DNA of 64,000 bases from Candidimonas sp. SYP-B2681 (GTDB lineage Bacteria; Pseudomonadota; Gammaproteobacteria; Burkholderiales; Burkholderiaceae_B): positions 682,001 to 746,000 of the forward strand of contig NZ_RYDV01000001.1 in assembly GCF_003971065.1 (NCBI RefSeq). Direction: 5' to 3'. Numbering within the stretch: position 1 is the stretch's first letter; each line of letters begins with the position of its first letter. The position numbers and the translations under genes are program-made. Of the stretch, positions 27,827 to 36,689 are shown one piece after another. A model generated the notes under the pieces. That model did no database searches. It was not told the DNA's origin and was given only the letters and a program-made list of their open reading frames with translations.

Positions 27827-28270
27827 TCAGCTTTCGACTTCCCGGGCCAACGCTACGACCCCGCGCAAAGCCAGCAGATAAGAATGGGGCCCCAACCCTT
27901 GCACCGTACCTTTGACGGCAGGAGAGATAATGGAATGGCTGCGCCATGGCTCACGGGCTGCAATGTTTGACATATGTACCTCAAGGGTTGGAAATGGCAT
28001 GGCCTTGATCGCGTCGTGCAATGGCACGCCATGCTGCGTCAGTCCCGCCGGGTTGACCAAAGCGCCACTGGCGTCATCAATATGCTTATGCAGAAAGTCG
28101 ATAAGCTCGCCCTCGTGATTGGACTGAATCATGTCCAGTTCAACATCAAGCTGCGCCGCCAGCTCCGTCAGCTGTTGGTTGATTTGCGCGAGCGTGGTCG
28201 TGCCATAGATATGAGGTTCTCGACGCCCGAACAAATTCAGGTTCGGACCGTGCAAAACAAGAATTTTCAT
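27827..28270 (-). CDS. aroQ: Type II 3-dehydroquinate dehydratase
   Basis: 147 residues, the normal AroQ size. It interconverts 3-dehydroquinate and 3-dehydroshikimate. Signature motifs are GPNLNLFGRREPHIYG with the catalytic Tyr, SNHEGELID, NPAGLTQHG and EVHMSNIAAREPWR. Its position next to pca genes and a TRAP receptor, not with aromatic biosynthesis genes, suggests the catabolic direction: quinate to dehydroshikimate to protocatechuate. It lies 29 bp downstream of the broken dctP gene and was probably co-transcribed with it. Confidence 0.93.
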   Translation of the reverse strand: MKILVLHGPNLNLFGRREPHIYGTTTLAQINQQLTELAAQLDVELDMIQSNHEGELIDFLHKHIDDASGALVNPAGLTQHGVPLHDAIKAMPFPTLEVHMSNIAAREPWRSHSIISPAVKGTVQGLGPHSYLLALRGVVALAREVES

Positions 28271-28299
28271 GAGATATTGCGCCGTTTTTCGATTACGTT

Positions 28300-29306
28300 T
28301 TATTTTCGGATTCGAGCAAGCTCGTCGTTGTATAGTTTTACAGTGGTTGGGTCATACCCAGCGGCGAACTTGTCCATGACAGGTTGCGCAATTTTCCGCA
28401 TACGCGCTTGTTCTGCGGCTGATACATCGTTGTACTGCATGCCGTTGGTCTTGAGCTGCTCGACCGCCTTTAACGCCGCCGCGCGGCTTTGCTTGCGCTG
28501 ATCGCCTTTGGCTTCTTCGGCGGCCTCATGCATCCATTTTTGTTCGATTGGCGTCAACTTGTCCCAAAAACGTTTGCTGACTAAGACGATGTTGGCGGCA
28601 TAAACGTGATTGGTTGCGCTAACGTACTTTTGTACTTCGTAGAATTTATTCGACAAGATGACAGAAAAAGGGTTTTCTTGACCATCGACGGCCTTTGCTT
28701 CCAACGCTCCATAAAGCTCGGCGAAAGGCATAGTACGGGGTTGGCCTTAAATGCCTGAAAGGTCTCCAGAAACACGGGATTGGGGATGACACGTATCTTC
28801 AAGCCGGCAAAGTCTTCCGGCTTGTTGATGGCGTGCTTGCTATTCGTCACATTCCGAAAACCAAGATCCCAGTATCCCAGGGCCACCAAACCTTTTTCGG
28901 GCAATTTGGCGATCAGGGCCTGTCCCAGGGGGCCGTCCAGTAGAGCATCCGCTTGCTCGAAGCTACTGACTGAAAAAGGAAAATCAATCAGGCCAAATTC
29001 CTTAACAATGCCTGCCAGCGATGTGGTGGCAGGTGCGGTCATTTCCTGGACCCCGCCTTGCAATGCTGACTGCTGCTGCATCTCGTTGCCTAATTGGGAC
29101 GCGGGGTATTCATTTACTTTAAGCTTGCCACCACTTTTTTCGCGGAGCAGTTCGCTAAAGCGCTTGACACCAAAACTGACGGGGTGGTCTGTATTGTTCA
29201 AGTGGCCGAATTTGATGGTGCGCTGCGGAGTTTCTTGCGCCCATGCGCCCGAAGCCGATATATACATGATGGCAAACGCAAAGGTACTGCATAAGACTTT
29301 TTTCAT
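28300..29306 (-). pseudogene. dctP: TRAP transporter substrate-binding protein DctP, frameshifted
   Basis: Two overlapping frames together make one complete DctP-type periplasmic receptor. The first has a signal peptide (ending GAWAQE), KFGHLNNTDHPVSFGVKRF and GYWDLGFRNVTNSKHAI; the second starts at MPFAELYGALEAKAVDGQEN and runs to the stop at 28300. The break lies near 28735 after FKANPV, where one base is missing compared with the NPVPM of the intact paralogue at 31051. Either a real one-base deletion or a sequencing error. As written, the receptor is truncated after residue 190 or so. Confidence 0.85.
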
Positions 29307-29411
29307 GGTTGTCTCCGGAGAATAATCACCATCATCAAATAGGGCCGTTTCCTTATCTGCAATGGTTTGGTTTTAGTTATAGCTAATGGTTCGCGCAGAA
29401 TAGCACAAAAA

Positions 29412-29455
29412 TGGAATTGGATTCCAATTTGGAACATCATTCCATATCGTATAAT
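29412..29455 (+). promoter_or_regulatory. Tandem operator boxes and -10 of the IclR gene at 29481
   Basis: Two 15-bp boxes of the form TGGAA-N5-TTCCA, at 29412-29426 and 29430-29444, are spaced 18 bp centre to centre. A perfect TATAAT at 29450-29455 follows. The arrangement suggests autoregulation by the IclR protein and control of the divergent dctP-aroQ unit. A related single box precedes the paralogous IclR gene at 34123. Confidence 0.6.
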
Positions 29456-29480
29456 CGCCTGGATTAACTGGAGGTAACGC

Positions 29481-30260
29481 GTGGCGGGAATACTGGAACG
29501 ATCATTAGGCATCTTGGAACATTTGGCAGGCCGCCCTAAGGGGCTGCAATTGGTGACTCTCTCTCAAGAATTGGACATACCGCGCAGTGCCTGTCATCGC
29601 CTGTTGGCCGAGCTGACACGCTGTGGATATGTCCGCCAATTGCGGGAGCATGGCGACTATGTCTTGACGACCAAGCTTGCCGCTGTCGGCCTAAGCTTCC
29701 TCGGTGCATCGGGTATTGTCGATATCGCGCAGCCCACGATCGATCGCGTGGCAGCTCTTTCAGGAGAACTCGTCCGCCTGGCCATCGTTGACGAGGATAG
29801 GCTTACATTTGTGGCTAAGGCTCAAGGTGCAAAATACGGACTCAAGTATGACCCTGACATGGGCATTGACGTGTGCTTGTCATGCAGTTCGGCCGGCCAT
29901 TCCTGGATGATGACCTTGACTGACGAACGGGCAATCGAGCTAGTAACCCGACAAGGCTTCGGGTTGCCGGAACGCTATGGCCCCAACGCGCCCACCAGCT
30001 TCGATGCATTACTAAAAATTGTGCACGAAGACCGCAAGCGCGGCTTCAGCATGATTAATGAAATGTACGCGCCAGGGATGACAGCCATGGCTGCACCAAT
30101 TCAACGAAAAGGCGAAGAGGCCATCGGCGTCATAACCATCGCAGGTCCACTGGTAAGGTTGACAGAAGAGCGCATGCTAAGTCTGGGTCCTGATTTAGTC
30201 GAGGCTGCCAAGGAGCTCGCTTTGGCAAGCTCGGCCTCACCCATCTTTCGCCCCCGCTAG
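29481..30260 (+). CDS. IclR-family transcriptional regulator
   Basis: 259 residues from a GTG at 29481 with GGAGG upstream. The N-terminal winged helix (SLGILEHLAGRPKGLQLVTL, SQELDIPRSACHRLLAELTR) is followed by the IclR effector domain (DIAQPTIDRVAALSGELVRLAI, FVAKAQGAKYGLKYDPDMG, LSCSSAGHSWMMTLTDE and MAAPIQRKGEEAIGVITIAGP). It is divergent from the dctP-aroQ pair, which it likely controls. It is closely similar to the regulator at 34123, pointing to a local duplication. Confidence 0.92.
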   Translation: MAGILERSLGILEHLAGRPKGLQLVTLSQELDIPRSACHRLLAELTRCGYVRQLREHGDYVLTTKLAAVGLSFLGASGIVDIAQPTIDRVAALSGELVRLAIVDEDRLTFVAKAQGAKYGLKYDPDMGIDVCLSCSSAGHSWMMTLTDERAIELVTRQGFGLPERYGPNAPTSFDALLKIVHEDRKRGFSMINEMYAPGMTAMAAPIQRKGEEAIGVITIAGPLVRLTEERMLSLGPDLVEAAKELALASSASPIFRPR

Positions 30261-30350
30261 ATTGGGTCATCCAGCGGCGGAAGTTTGATTCAGTGTTCAC
30301 CTAGGGGCAGGTGAGTGGCAGCCGCCCGGAAGCGGCGCCTTCTACCCACG

Positions 30351-31046
30351 TTATTGGGCGGTGCGTCCTAAGTCGTTTGCCGTCAGCGCATAAGCAAGCT
30401 GATACGTATCGGAAAGCGCACCAGGATGAAAACCTCGCTGTTCCATCATTGGTGCACTGAATGCCTCGTGCTGCAGGGTTTGGAGAGTTTCAAGGTCATA
30501 CCCGATCGCGATGACGATCCAGTCGGCTACCGTGTCTTTGCCGCCGCGGATCTGCTGCTCCTTGGTCGCCGAAACTTGCGGTGTTTCAGTGCGAAGCACA
30601 TGGAATGCGCCGCCGCCCGGAGACTTGGCGAACGACTCAGCGACTTCGGCCAGATAAACCGACACCTCGGCTTCTCGACCATGCGCAGGAGAGAACCGTA
30701 AGGTCAGCGCATATTGGCCTATGCCGCCCCCACTGCTGTGAACACGTATGCACTGGCTGCGCACCATGTCACGGTGCTGCGGCATCATCTTAGTCGACCA
30801 TGGCGTCGGATTGTTTAGGCGCTGTACATAGCCTTCCGAGGTCAATGTCTCGTAGCAGTCGAGCTCGTACATGACGAAAAATCCCTCGCCCCCGTCAACG
30901 CTTGCCCATCTGGAACCCCGAAGAAATCCCGGGATTCCCATACGCTCCGGAAAGTGCTCATGAGAGTGCCAATCCTCGAATTCTGCACGTTGTGATGGTG
31001 CTATATTCCACCACATAGCAACGGCCGCTTTCCCTAGCATTGGCAT
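30351..31046 (-). CDS. Conserved protein with likely ferredoxin-like (dimeric alpha/beta barrel) repeats
   Basis: 231 residues from the ATG at 31046, which lies 4 bp after the dctP stop and 11 bases after GGAGG. The N-terminal half has AMWWNIAPSQRAEFEDWHSHEHFPERMGIPGF, a pattern seen in small EthD/dabb-like alpha/beta barrels, with HSHEH residues that could act in catalysis. A second similar half (YALTLRFSPAHGREAEVSVYLAEV) follows. No signal peptide, so cytoplasmic. Last gene of a TRAP transporter operon, so it probably acts on the imported compound. The reaction is unknown. Confidence 0.65.
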   Translation of the reverse strand: MPMLGKAAVAMWWNIAPSQRAEFEDWHSHEHFPERMGIPGFLRGSRWASVDGGEGFFVMYELDCYETLTSEGYVQRLNNPTPWSTKMMPQHRDMVRSQCIRVHSSGGGIGQYALTLRFSPAHGREAEVSVYLAEVAESFAKSPGGGAFHVLRTETPQVSATKEQQIRGGKDTVADWIVIAIGYDLETLQTLQHEAFSAPMMEQRGFHPGALSDTYQLAYALTANDLGRTAQ

Positions 31047-31050
31047 AGAC

Positions 31051-32076
31051 TTATTTTCCTCCACGCATGCGCGACAACTCGGAATTGACCTGCTGAATGG
31101 TCTGGTCGCCAACTTCACGGGAAAACTTTTCCACCACAGGCGCAACTTTCTGACGTAGCCGATCGCGTTCGGTAGCGGTCACATCATTGACCTGCATCAA
31201 CGCGCGCAGTTTGTCGATAGACTCGAGCTCTCTCGCCTGGGACAGTTTTCTTTCTTCGACTTTCGCTTCATCGGCGGAATCAGCGATGATTTTCCGCTCA
31301 GTCTCGGACATTGCATCCCAGGTCTTTTTGCTCATCAAGAAAGGCATCCCGGTATAGACGTGGCGCGTGAGTGACATGAATTTCTGTACCTCGGCGAACT
31401 TGGCCGATTCGATGACGCCGACAGGATTGTCCTGCCCGTCAATCGCCTTTGACTCAAGTGCTCCGTAAACCTCGCCGAAGGTCATCGGGACGGGATTGGC
31501 GCCCAGTGTGTTGAACATGTCTATATAGATTGGCGATGCAATCACACGCACCTTCAGGCCCTGAAGGTCTTCCACCTTGGCGATGGGTCGCTTACTGTTA
31601 GTCATGTTACGAAAACCCAGGTCCCAGATGCCCAAGCCAACCACTCCGTGCGCTGCGAGCCCGCTCAGCAATCGTTGACCGACGGGGCCGTCGGAAAGTG
31701 CATAGGCCTCCTGAGCATTGTTGAAAAGAAAAGGGAAATCGAACACCATGAACTGCTTATCCAAGCCAGAAAGCAGACCGGTAGCCATTGACGTGAAGTC
31801 CAGTGTCCCGCCCCTGACTGCTGATAGATTCTGGGGATCGCCTCCAAGCACGGCGCTCGGGTATATGGAGACCTTCATTTTTCCGCTGCTTTTTTGGGCA
31901 ACAAGCTCGGCGAACTTTTGTGCCCCAAGTCCAAGCGGATGGTCTTTGGCCAGGCTAAACGCAAATTTCAGATTGCGCTCCTTAATATCTTGAGCCATTG
32001 CCGTAGCGGATGCGAAAAGCATGGCCGCGCAACCGATCAATGCAAGTGCGCTTCTACGGGTGTTCATTTTTTTCAT
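31051..32076 (-). CDS. dctP: TRAP transporter substrate-binding protein DctP
   Basis: 341 residues with a signal peptide ending TAMAQD. It has the DctP-fold landmarks: KFAFSLAKDHPLGLGAQKF, LGIWDLGFRNMTNSKRPI and LKVRVIASPIYIDMFNTLGANPVPM followed by VYGALESKAIDGQDNP. The Arg of LKVRV is the usual carboxylate-binding residue, so an organic acid ligand is expected; with this neighbourhood, an aromatic or hydroaromatic acid is my inference. It follows dctM by 51 bp and is intact, unlike the copy at 28300. Confidence 0.92.
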   Translation of the reverse strand: MKKMNTRRSALALIGCAAMLFASATAMAQDIKERNLKFAFSLAKDHPLGLGAQKFAELVAQKSSGKMKVSIYPSAVLGGDPQNLSAVRGGTLDFTSMATGLLSGLDKQFMVFDFPFLFNNAQEAYALSDGPVGQRLLSGLAAHGVVGLGIWDLGFRNMTNSKRPIAKVEDLQGLKVRVIASPIYIDMFNTLGANPVPMTFGEVYGALESKAIDGQDNPVGVIESAKFAEVQKFMSLTRHVYTGMPFLMSKKTWDAMSETERKIIADSADEAKVEERKLSQARELESIDKLRALMQVNDVTATERDRLRQKVAPVVEKFSREVGDQTIQQVNSELSRMRGGK

Positions 32077-32127
32077 GTCTCTACCTTTTTAGTTATTTCG
32101 GTGATTTATGGGAACTGTTTGACTCGA

Positions 32128-33408
32128 CTAGCCGTGAAACCATTTGGCGGGACCAGTGACCAGCCATGGAAAAATGACCATCAGGAACATAATTAAGAAT
32201 TCGGCAATCATGAAGGGGACCACGCCGCGCGTCACCTTATCCATGCTGATTCGTCCAACACCTGCTACCACGTTGAGCACGGTTCCAACGGGCGGCGTGA
32301 CAAGCCCAATGGAGTTGTTGATGATGAACATCACGCCGAAATAAACCGGGTCGATGCCGGCGGCCTTGACGACGGGCATCAAGACCGGCGTGAGGATCAG
32401 GATCGTGGGCGTCATATCCATGGCCGTCCCGACGATCATCACCAGAACCATGATGGCGACCATCAGCAAAATAGGGCTGTCCATAAACGGCTCTAGCATG
32501 TCGACAACTTTCGACGGCAAGTCGGCGACGGTGATCAACCAGGCGCTGACCATGGCCGCCGCGATCAGGAACATTACGATCGCACTGGTCTTCGCAGCGT
32601 CCACTAAAACGCGATAGATTTGCGAAAGCTTGAGTTCGCGGTAAACAAAGATCGAGATGGCCAGGGCGTACACCGCTGCGACCACAGCGGCTTCGGTCGG
32701 TGTGAATACGCCCATGCGAAGTCCCACCAGGATGATGATGGGAAGCATGAGGGCCCAGGTCGCCTCGCGGAATGCAATGCCGATTTCTCGAAGTGACTTT
32801 CGGGGTGGCGGGACAATATCCTCCCGGCGGACGAGCCATGCCCAGGTCAACCACAGTGCACCGCCAATGAGCATGCCGGGAACGATCGCGGCGAGGAAGA
32901 GTTTGGAGATCGATACGTTCGCGGCCACCCCAAAAATCACTAGGCCGATGCTGGGCGGAATAACTGGGCCGATGACTCCAACGGAGGCGATCAGTCCAGC
33001 GGACCTCGCTTTTTCGTGGCCGGCTTTCACCATCATGGGCAAGAGCAGGGCGGTCAGCGCTGCGGCATCGGCGACAGCCGAACCGGACAAGGCCGACAAG
33101 AGGCAGCCAGCCATGATGGTCACATAGCCTAGTCCTCCCTTGACGTGTCCCACGAGGGCAAGCGCGAGATTGACGATGCGCTTGGAAAGCCCGCCAACGT
33201 TCATCAGCTCTCCGGCGAGCATGAAGAAGGGCACGGCAAGCAGTGGGAAGCTGTCCGCACCGGCGATCAGGTTCTGCTCGAGAATTTGCGGATCGAACAG
33301 ATCGAGCTGCCACATCAGACCGACGCCGCTGGCCAACAACGAGAACGCTATCGGCATGCCAATCGCCATTGCAAGCAGCAGACCGCCCAGGAAAATGGCA
33401 ATCGTCAC
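32128..33408 (-). CDS. dctM: TRAP transporter large permease DctM
   Basis: 426 residues with about twelve membrane segments, the standard DctM subunit that couples sodium entry to substrate import. Diagnostic stretches include FFMLAGELMNVGGLSKRIV, SALSGSAVADAAALTALLLPMM and PPSIGLVIFGVAANVSISKLFLA, with LILTPVLMPVVKAAGIDPVYFGV near the C-terminus. Its start overlaps the dctQ stop by 4 bp. It could serve both DctP receptors in this region, since the aroQ-linked dctP has no permease genes of its own. Confidence 0.95.
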   Translation of the reverse strand: MTIAIFLGGLLLAMAIGMPIAFSLLASGVGLMWQLDLFDPQILEQNLIAGADSFPLLAVPFFMLAGELMNVGGLSKRIVNLALALVGHVKGGLGYVTIMAGCLLSALSGSAVADAAALTALLLPMMVKAGHEKARSAGLIASVGVIGPVIPPSIGLVIFGVAANVSISKLFLAAIVPGMLIGGALWLTWAWLVRREDIVPPPRKSLREIGIAFREATWALMLPIIILVGLRMGVFTPTEAAVVAAVYALAISIFVYRELKLSQIYRVLVDAAKTSAIVMFLIAAAMVSAWLITVADLPSKVVDMLEPFMDSPILLMVAIMVLVMIVGTAMDMTPTILILTPVLMPVVKAAGIDPVYFGVMFIINNSIGLVTPPVGTVLNVVAGVGRISMDKVTRGVVPFMIAEFLIMFLMVIFPWLVTGPAKWFHG

Positions 33409-33986
33409 GAGGCGCTCCTTGTAGGGTGATGAGCGTCGGCAAGCACTTGCTTAAGTTGCAAAGCCTCTTCCGATTCGTGGACCATCACGAGTTCGTCGTC
33501 GGACAACTGGCCGGTGCAGATTTTCCATAGGTCAAAAAGAAGAATGATCGCCGCCAGCACGGAAAAAACGATGGCCGGAATGTGGATGACCGCCATTGAC
33601 ATTCCGCTGGTGGGCGCTGTGACGTTCCAGTTCAGGCGGGTCTGGTCGAGGCCTCCCTTGAACAATAGGCCCACGATGAACAACATCAAGAAGTGGCTGG
33701 CGACCAGGCAAATCTTCTTGCCCGCCGGCGGCAACTTTGAAACGACCATGTCCACGCCCAGGTGCCCATGTTCGCGCAGCGCTACCACTGCGCCAAGAAA
33801 AGTGCCCCAAATAAACAACCATCGCGAAACCTCTTCGGTGAGCGTGATTCCGGAGTTGAAACCGTAGCGGAGCACCACGTTTCCGAACACCAGCAGCACC
33901 ATCATGCCTAAGCCAAAGGCCATCAATGCCTCGATTCCGGTACATAGCTTGTCAAGCATGCGCTCGACGCGGGCGGCATGTCTCAT
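33405..33986 (-). CDS. dctQ: TRAP transporter small permease DctQ
   Basis: 193 residues with four membrane segments, as expected for DctQ. It carries the family pattern NVVLRYGFNSGITLTEEVSRWLFIWGTFLGAVVALREHGHLGVD. The C-terminal 30 residues are cytoplasmic and acidic. It is the first gene of the dctQ-dctM-dctP operon, divergent from the IclR gene at 34123 with a 136-bp promoter region between them. Confidence 0.93.
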   Translation of the reverse strand: MRHAARVERMLDKLCTGIEALMAFGLGMMVLLVFGNVVLRYGFNSGITLTEEVSRWLFIWGTFLGAVVALREHGHLGVDMVVSKLPPAGKKICLVASHFLMLFIVGLLFKGGLDQTRLNWNVTAPTSGMSMAVIHIPAIVFSVLAAIILLFDLWKICTGQLSDDELVMVHESEEALQLKQVLADAHHPTRSAS

Positions 33987-34049
33987 CCTGTCTCCTTTCT
34001 TCTAATCACCGGATGGCCGGGTTATATGGTTCGCATTATATCGATTTTC

Positions 34050-34100
34050 TTGAACGGCATTCCAATTTTTTATGGTATTCAAATTTTGAACGGTTATAAT
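34050..34100 (+). promoter_or_regulatory. Operator-like box and -10 of the IclR gene at 34123
   Basis: TTGAA-N5-TTCCA at 34050-34064 resembles the TGGAA-N5-TTCCA boxes before the paralogous regulator gene. TATAAT occurs at 34095-34100 and GGAG just before the ATG. An AT-rich TTCAAA...TTTGAA-like palindrome lies between. Probably the shared control region with the divergent TRAP operon. Confidence 0.5.
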
Positions 34101-34122
34101 CGGCCGTTAACGGAGAATTTAT

Positions 34123-34932
34123 ATGAGCGGCGCCCTTGAGAAATCTTTATCCATCATTGAGTACCTCACCGCGCACCCTGACGGCGTTGCGCTGGCCACC
34201 ATCGCGAAAAGCCTTAATCAACAGCGCAGCGGCTGCCACTGGACCTTACAGGAACTGGTTCGCCATGGCTACGTCCGTCAGATGCCGCAACGGGGCGATT
34301 ATGCTCTGACGACGAAAATGGCTTCCATGGGGTTGAGCTTCTTGGCCAAGTCTGGCGTGGTGGACATCGCCCAGCCGGTGATCGACCGGTTAGCAAAAGT
34401 TACTGAAGAACTTGTCCGGCTGGCGATCGTAGATGGCGAACGCCTCACGCTGGTCGCTAAAGCGCAGGGCGCAAAGTCAGGCCTGCTTTACGACCCAGAC
34501 ATGGGTATCGACCTGCGCCTGTCCTGCAGCGCGGCTGGCCATGCCTGGCTGATGACTCTCGATGAAGATCAGGCCATTGAGCGCGTCATCAAACAAGGCA
34601 TGGGCGATCCTAAGCAGTATGGGCGGAACGCCCCAACCTCAATCAAGGCGCTTATGAAGATGCTTGCGGAATCCCGCAAGCGCGGTTTCAGTGTGATCCA
34701 GGACGTTTATGCCAACGGCATGAGCGCGATGGCCGCACCTGTTCGCAAACGAGGGGAGCAGACCACAGGGGTCATCGTTATTGCCGGCCCGTCGCTGCGA
34801 CTGACGATGGAAAGTATGCTGGGCTTTGGTCCGGCGCTGGTCGAGGCCACCGGTGAACTGGCCATGACCGGCAGTGCTTCACCATTGCTGAAATCGGCCA
34901 ACGTAGGGACTTGGGGAAATGTGGCCACCTGA
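34123..34932 (+). CDS. IclR-family transcriptional regulator
   Basis: 269 residues. It has the same architecture as the 29481 protein and extensive identity: EKSLSIIEYLTAHPDGVALATI and LNQQRSGCHWTLQELVRHGYVRQ in the winged helix, VDIAQPVIDRLAKVTEELVRLAI and LLYDPDMGIDLRLSCSAAGHAW in the effector domain. GGAG precedes the ATG. Divergent from dctQMP, so it likely regulates that transporter in response to its substrate. The C-terminal extension NVGTWGNVAT has no counterpart in the paralogue. Confidence 0.92.
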   Translation: MSGALEKSLSIIEYLTAHPDGVALATIAKSLNQQRSGCHWTLQELVRHGYVRQMPQRGDYALTTKMASMGLSFLAKSGVVDIAQPVIDRLAKVTEELVRLAIVDGERLTLVAKAQGAKSGLLYDPDMGIDLRLSCSAAGHAWLMTLDEDQAIERVIKQGMGDPKQYGRNAPTSIKALMKMLAESRKRGFSVIQDVYANGMSAMAAPVRKRGEQTTGVIVIAGPSLRLTMESMLGFGPALVEATGELAMTGSASPLLKSANVGTWGNVAT

Positions 34933-35127
34933 AGCATTCAATGAATCTAGGTATTGCCTTATCCCCCGCCACGTATTGTTTATAAGATCGTGCAGTCGTT
35001 CGTTTAATCTCGCGCAGAGGTCATCACATCGCGTCCGCATTGTCGATGCCGTGCAGGGGCGAACGACGCATGAAGTCCGCAAGTGAGCGTTGCAGCCGGG
35101 TAGGGGCGTTGGTCCCGCCTTATCTTC

Positions 35128-35532
35128 CTAATCGCCTTTCCCTACGTCCTGTGTAGCAGCTTCCTGACTGAAAATCTCCTGTGCCATCGCAAAAGCAGAG
35201 TTGGCTGCTGGAACACCACAGTAAATGGCCGTTTGAAGCAGCACTTCTTTGACTTCGTCTATGCTCAGGCCGCAGTTTTTTGCCGCCCGAAGGTGCAGGG
35301 CCAGTTCTTCATTGCGGTTCAGCGCCACCATCATGGCAATGGTAATGGCGCTACGCATATTGCGCGGAATACCCGGTCGGGTCCATATTTCGCCCCAGGC
35401 ATAGCGGGTAATCAAATCCTGAAAATCTTCGGTCACTTCGGTGCGTTTGGCAATGGATCTATCTACATGCGCATCACCCAGCACCTGTCGGCGAACCTGC
35501 ATGCCTTGCTCGTGTCGTTCCTTGTCGTTCAT
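35128..35532 (-). CDS. pcaC: 4-carboxymuconolactone decarboxylase-like protein (second copy)
   Basis: 134 residues, strongly similar to the PcaC at 23403, with the same core (LITRYAWGEIWTRPGI, AMMVALNRNEELALHLRAAK, EVKEVLLQTAIYCGVPAANS). Differences cluster in the N-terminal 40 and C-terminal 20 residues. It is grouped with a Bug receptor and an amidohydrolase instead of pcaB, so it may act on a different lactone or muconolactone, although plain PcaC activity is equally possible. A gap of 107 bp separates it from the Bug gene. Confidence 0.85.
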   Translation of the reverse strand: MNDKERHEQGMQVRRQVLGDAHVDRSIAKRTEVTEDFQDLITRYAWGEIWTRPGIPRNMRSAITIAMMVALNRNEELALHLRAAKNCGLSIDEVKEVLLQTAIYCGVPAANSAFAMAQEIFSQEAATQDVGKGD

Positions 35533-35639
35533 GTCAAACCTTATATTGTCTTAGCAGTAATGGATATTGGTGAACGGGTATGCCCGAAAAACTAGGCATA
35601 CCCGTTCCCAGATAAGCGGCCGATCAATGCCGCTTGCAG

Positions 35640-36611
35640 TTAATCCACGGAAATTTTATTCGCCTGAGCCACTTCGCTCCAACGATTCTGCTCGGCTTCC
35701 AAGAAGCGAGCGAACTCCTCAGGGGTGCTGCCAACGGCAGTCAGACCCAAGTTTTTCAACTTCGCTTGAAGTTCCGGGTTTTTCAGCGTTGTGGCAAGGA
35801 TCTGATGGAGTTTGTTGACGACATCGGGAGGTGTGCCTTTCGGTACGAACAACGCATTCCATTCGTAGACACTGAAGTCCTTGATGCCCGATTCTGCGAC
35901 CGTAGGTACATCCTTCAGCTCATCCATGCGTTGATTCGAGGTCACGGCAAGCGCACGCAACTCGCCGGAGCGCACGTAGTTCAGGCTGGACGCGGCATTG
36001 GCAAAGTAAGAGTCTACGTGACCTCCGAGAACGTCAACCATGGCCGGCGCGCCGCCTTTATACGGGACATGTACCATATCCAACTTTGCTTCTTTTTGCA
36101 GCAACTCACCTGCCATTTGTGCCAGGCTGCCCGGGCCATAGGAGGCATAAGTGATCATGCCGGGTTTCGCTTTGGCGGCATCGATAAAATCGGCAAGGGT
36201 TTTGTAAGGTGATTTGGCCGACACAACCAGAATATTGGGTACGACGACGGCCTGCGACACGGGGATGAAATCCTTCTTCGCATCGTAGGGAAGCTTGCGC
36301 AATGCCGAGTTGATCGCAAAGGACGACGCATCGTACAGAACGGTGTAGCCGTCTGGCGCAGAACGGGCCACCAGACCGGCACCAATGGTGCCGCTGGCGC
36401 CGCTTTTGTTTTCGATCACAATCGGTTGGCCGGCAACTTCTTGCATCGTGCGAGCTATGAGGCGGGCGGCATTGTCGGCACCCCCGCCAGCCGAAAACGG
36501 CACGACGAGAGTAATGGGTTTTGTCGGGTAGTCAGTTGCCTGAGCCACTGCTGCGGTAAAGGCGAGTGCTGTTGCAGCGAGCCCGATTAGCGTTGGTTTT
36601 TTGAAGGCCAT
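35640..36611 (-). CDS. Bug-family (TctC) periplasmic solute-binding protein
   Basis: 323 residues with a signal peptide ending AVAQA. Family motifs are YPTKPITLVVPFSAGGGADNAARLIA, NKSGASGTIGAG, PDGYTVLYD and YASYGPGSLAQMAGEL followed by HVPYKGGAPAMVD. Bug receptors bind carboxylic acids, often aromatic, in the periplasm, and most lack a dedicated TctAB transporter nearby, as here. Same strand as the amidohydrolase upstream (78-bp gap) and the pcaC-like gene downstream. Confidence 0.92.
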   Translation of the reverse strand: MAFKKPTLIGLAATALAFTAAVAQATDYPTKPITLVVPFSAGGGADNAARLIARTMQEVAGQPIVIENKSGASGTIGAGLVARSAPDGYTVLYDASSFAINSALRKLPYDAKKDFIPVSQAVVVPNILVVSAKSPYKTLADFIDAAKAKPGMITYASYGPGSLAQMAGELLQKEAKLDMVHVPYKGGAPAMVDVLGGHVDSYFANAASSLNYVRSGELRALAVTSNQRMDELKDVPTVAESGIKDFSVYEWNALFVPKGTPPDVVNKLHQILATTLKNPELQAKLKNLGLTAVGSTPEEFARFLEAEQNRWSEVAQANKISVD

Positions 36612-36689
36612 GCCTATCTCCTGGGGTTAGTGAAAAGGTTAAACGAGGGCGTTGGGGGGATAGAGTGTAGCTAAGAAAGCTGCACTCTG

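Noticed and set aside
30290-30345. Two short hairpins after the IclR gene at 30260
   Set aside because: Stems of five and six bases without a T-run; too weak to call a terminator.
32237-33442. 401-codon minus-strand ORF overlapping dctM
   Set aside because: Out-of-frame reading of dctM rich in Arg, Gly and His; dctM itself is unambiguous.
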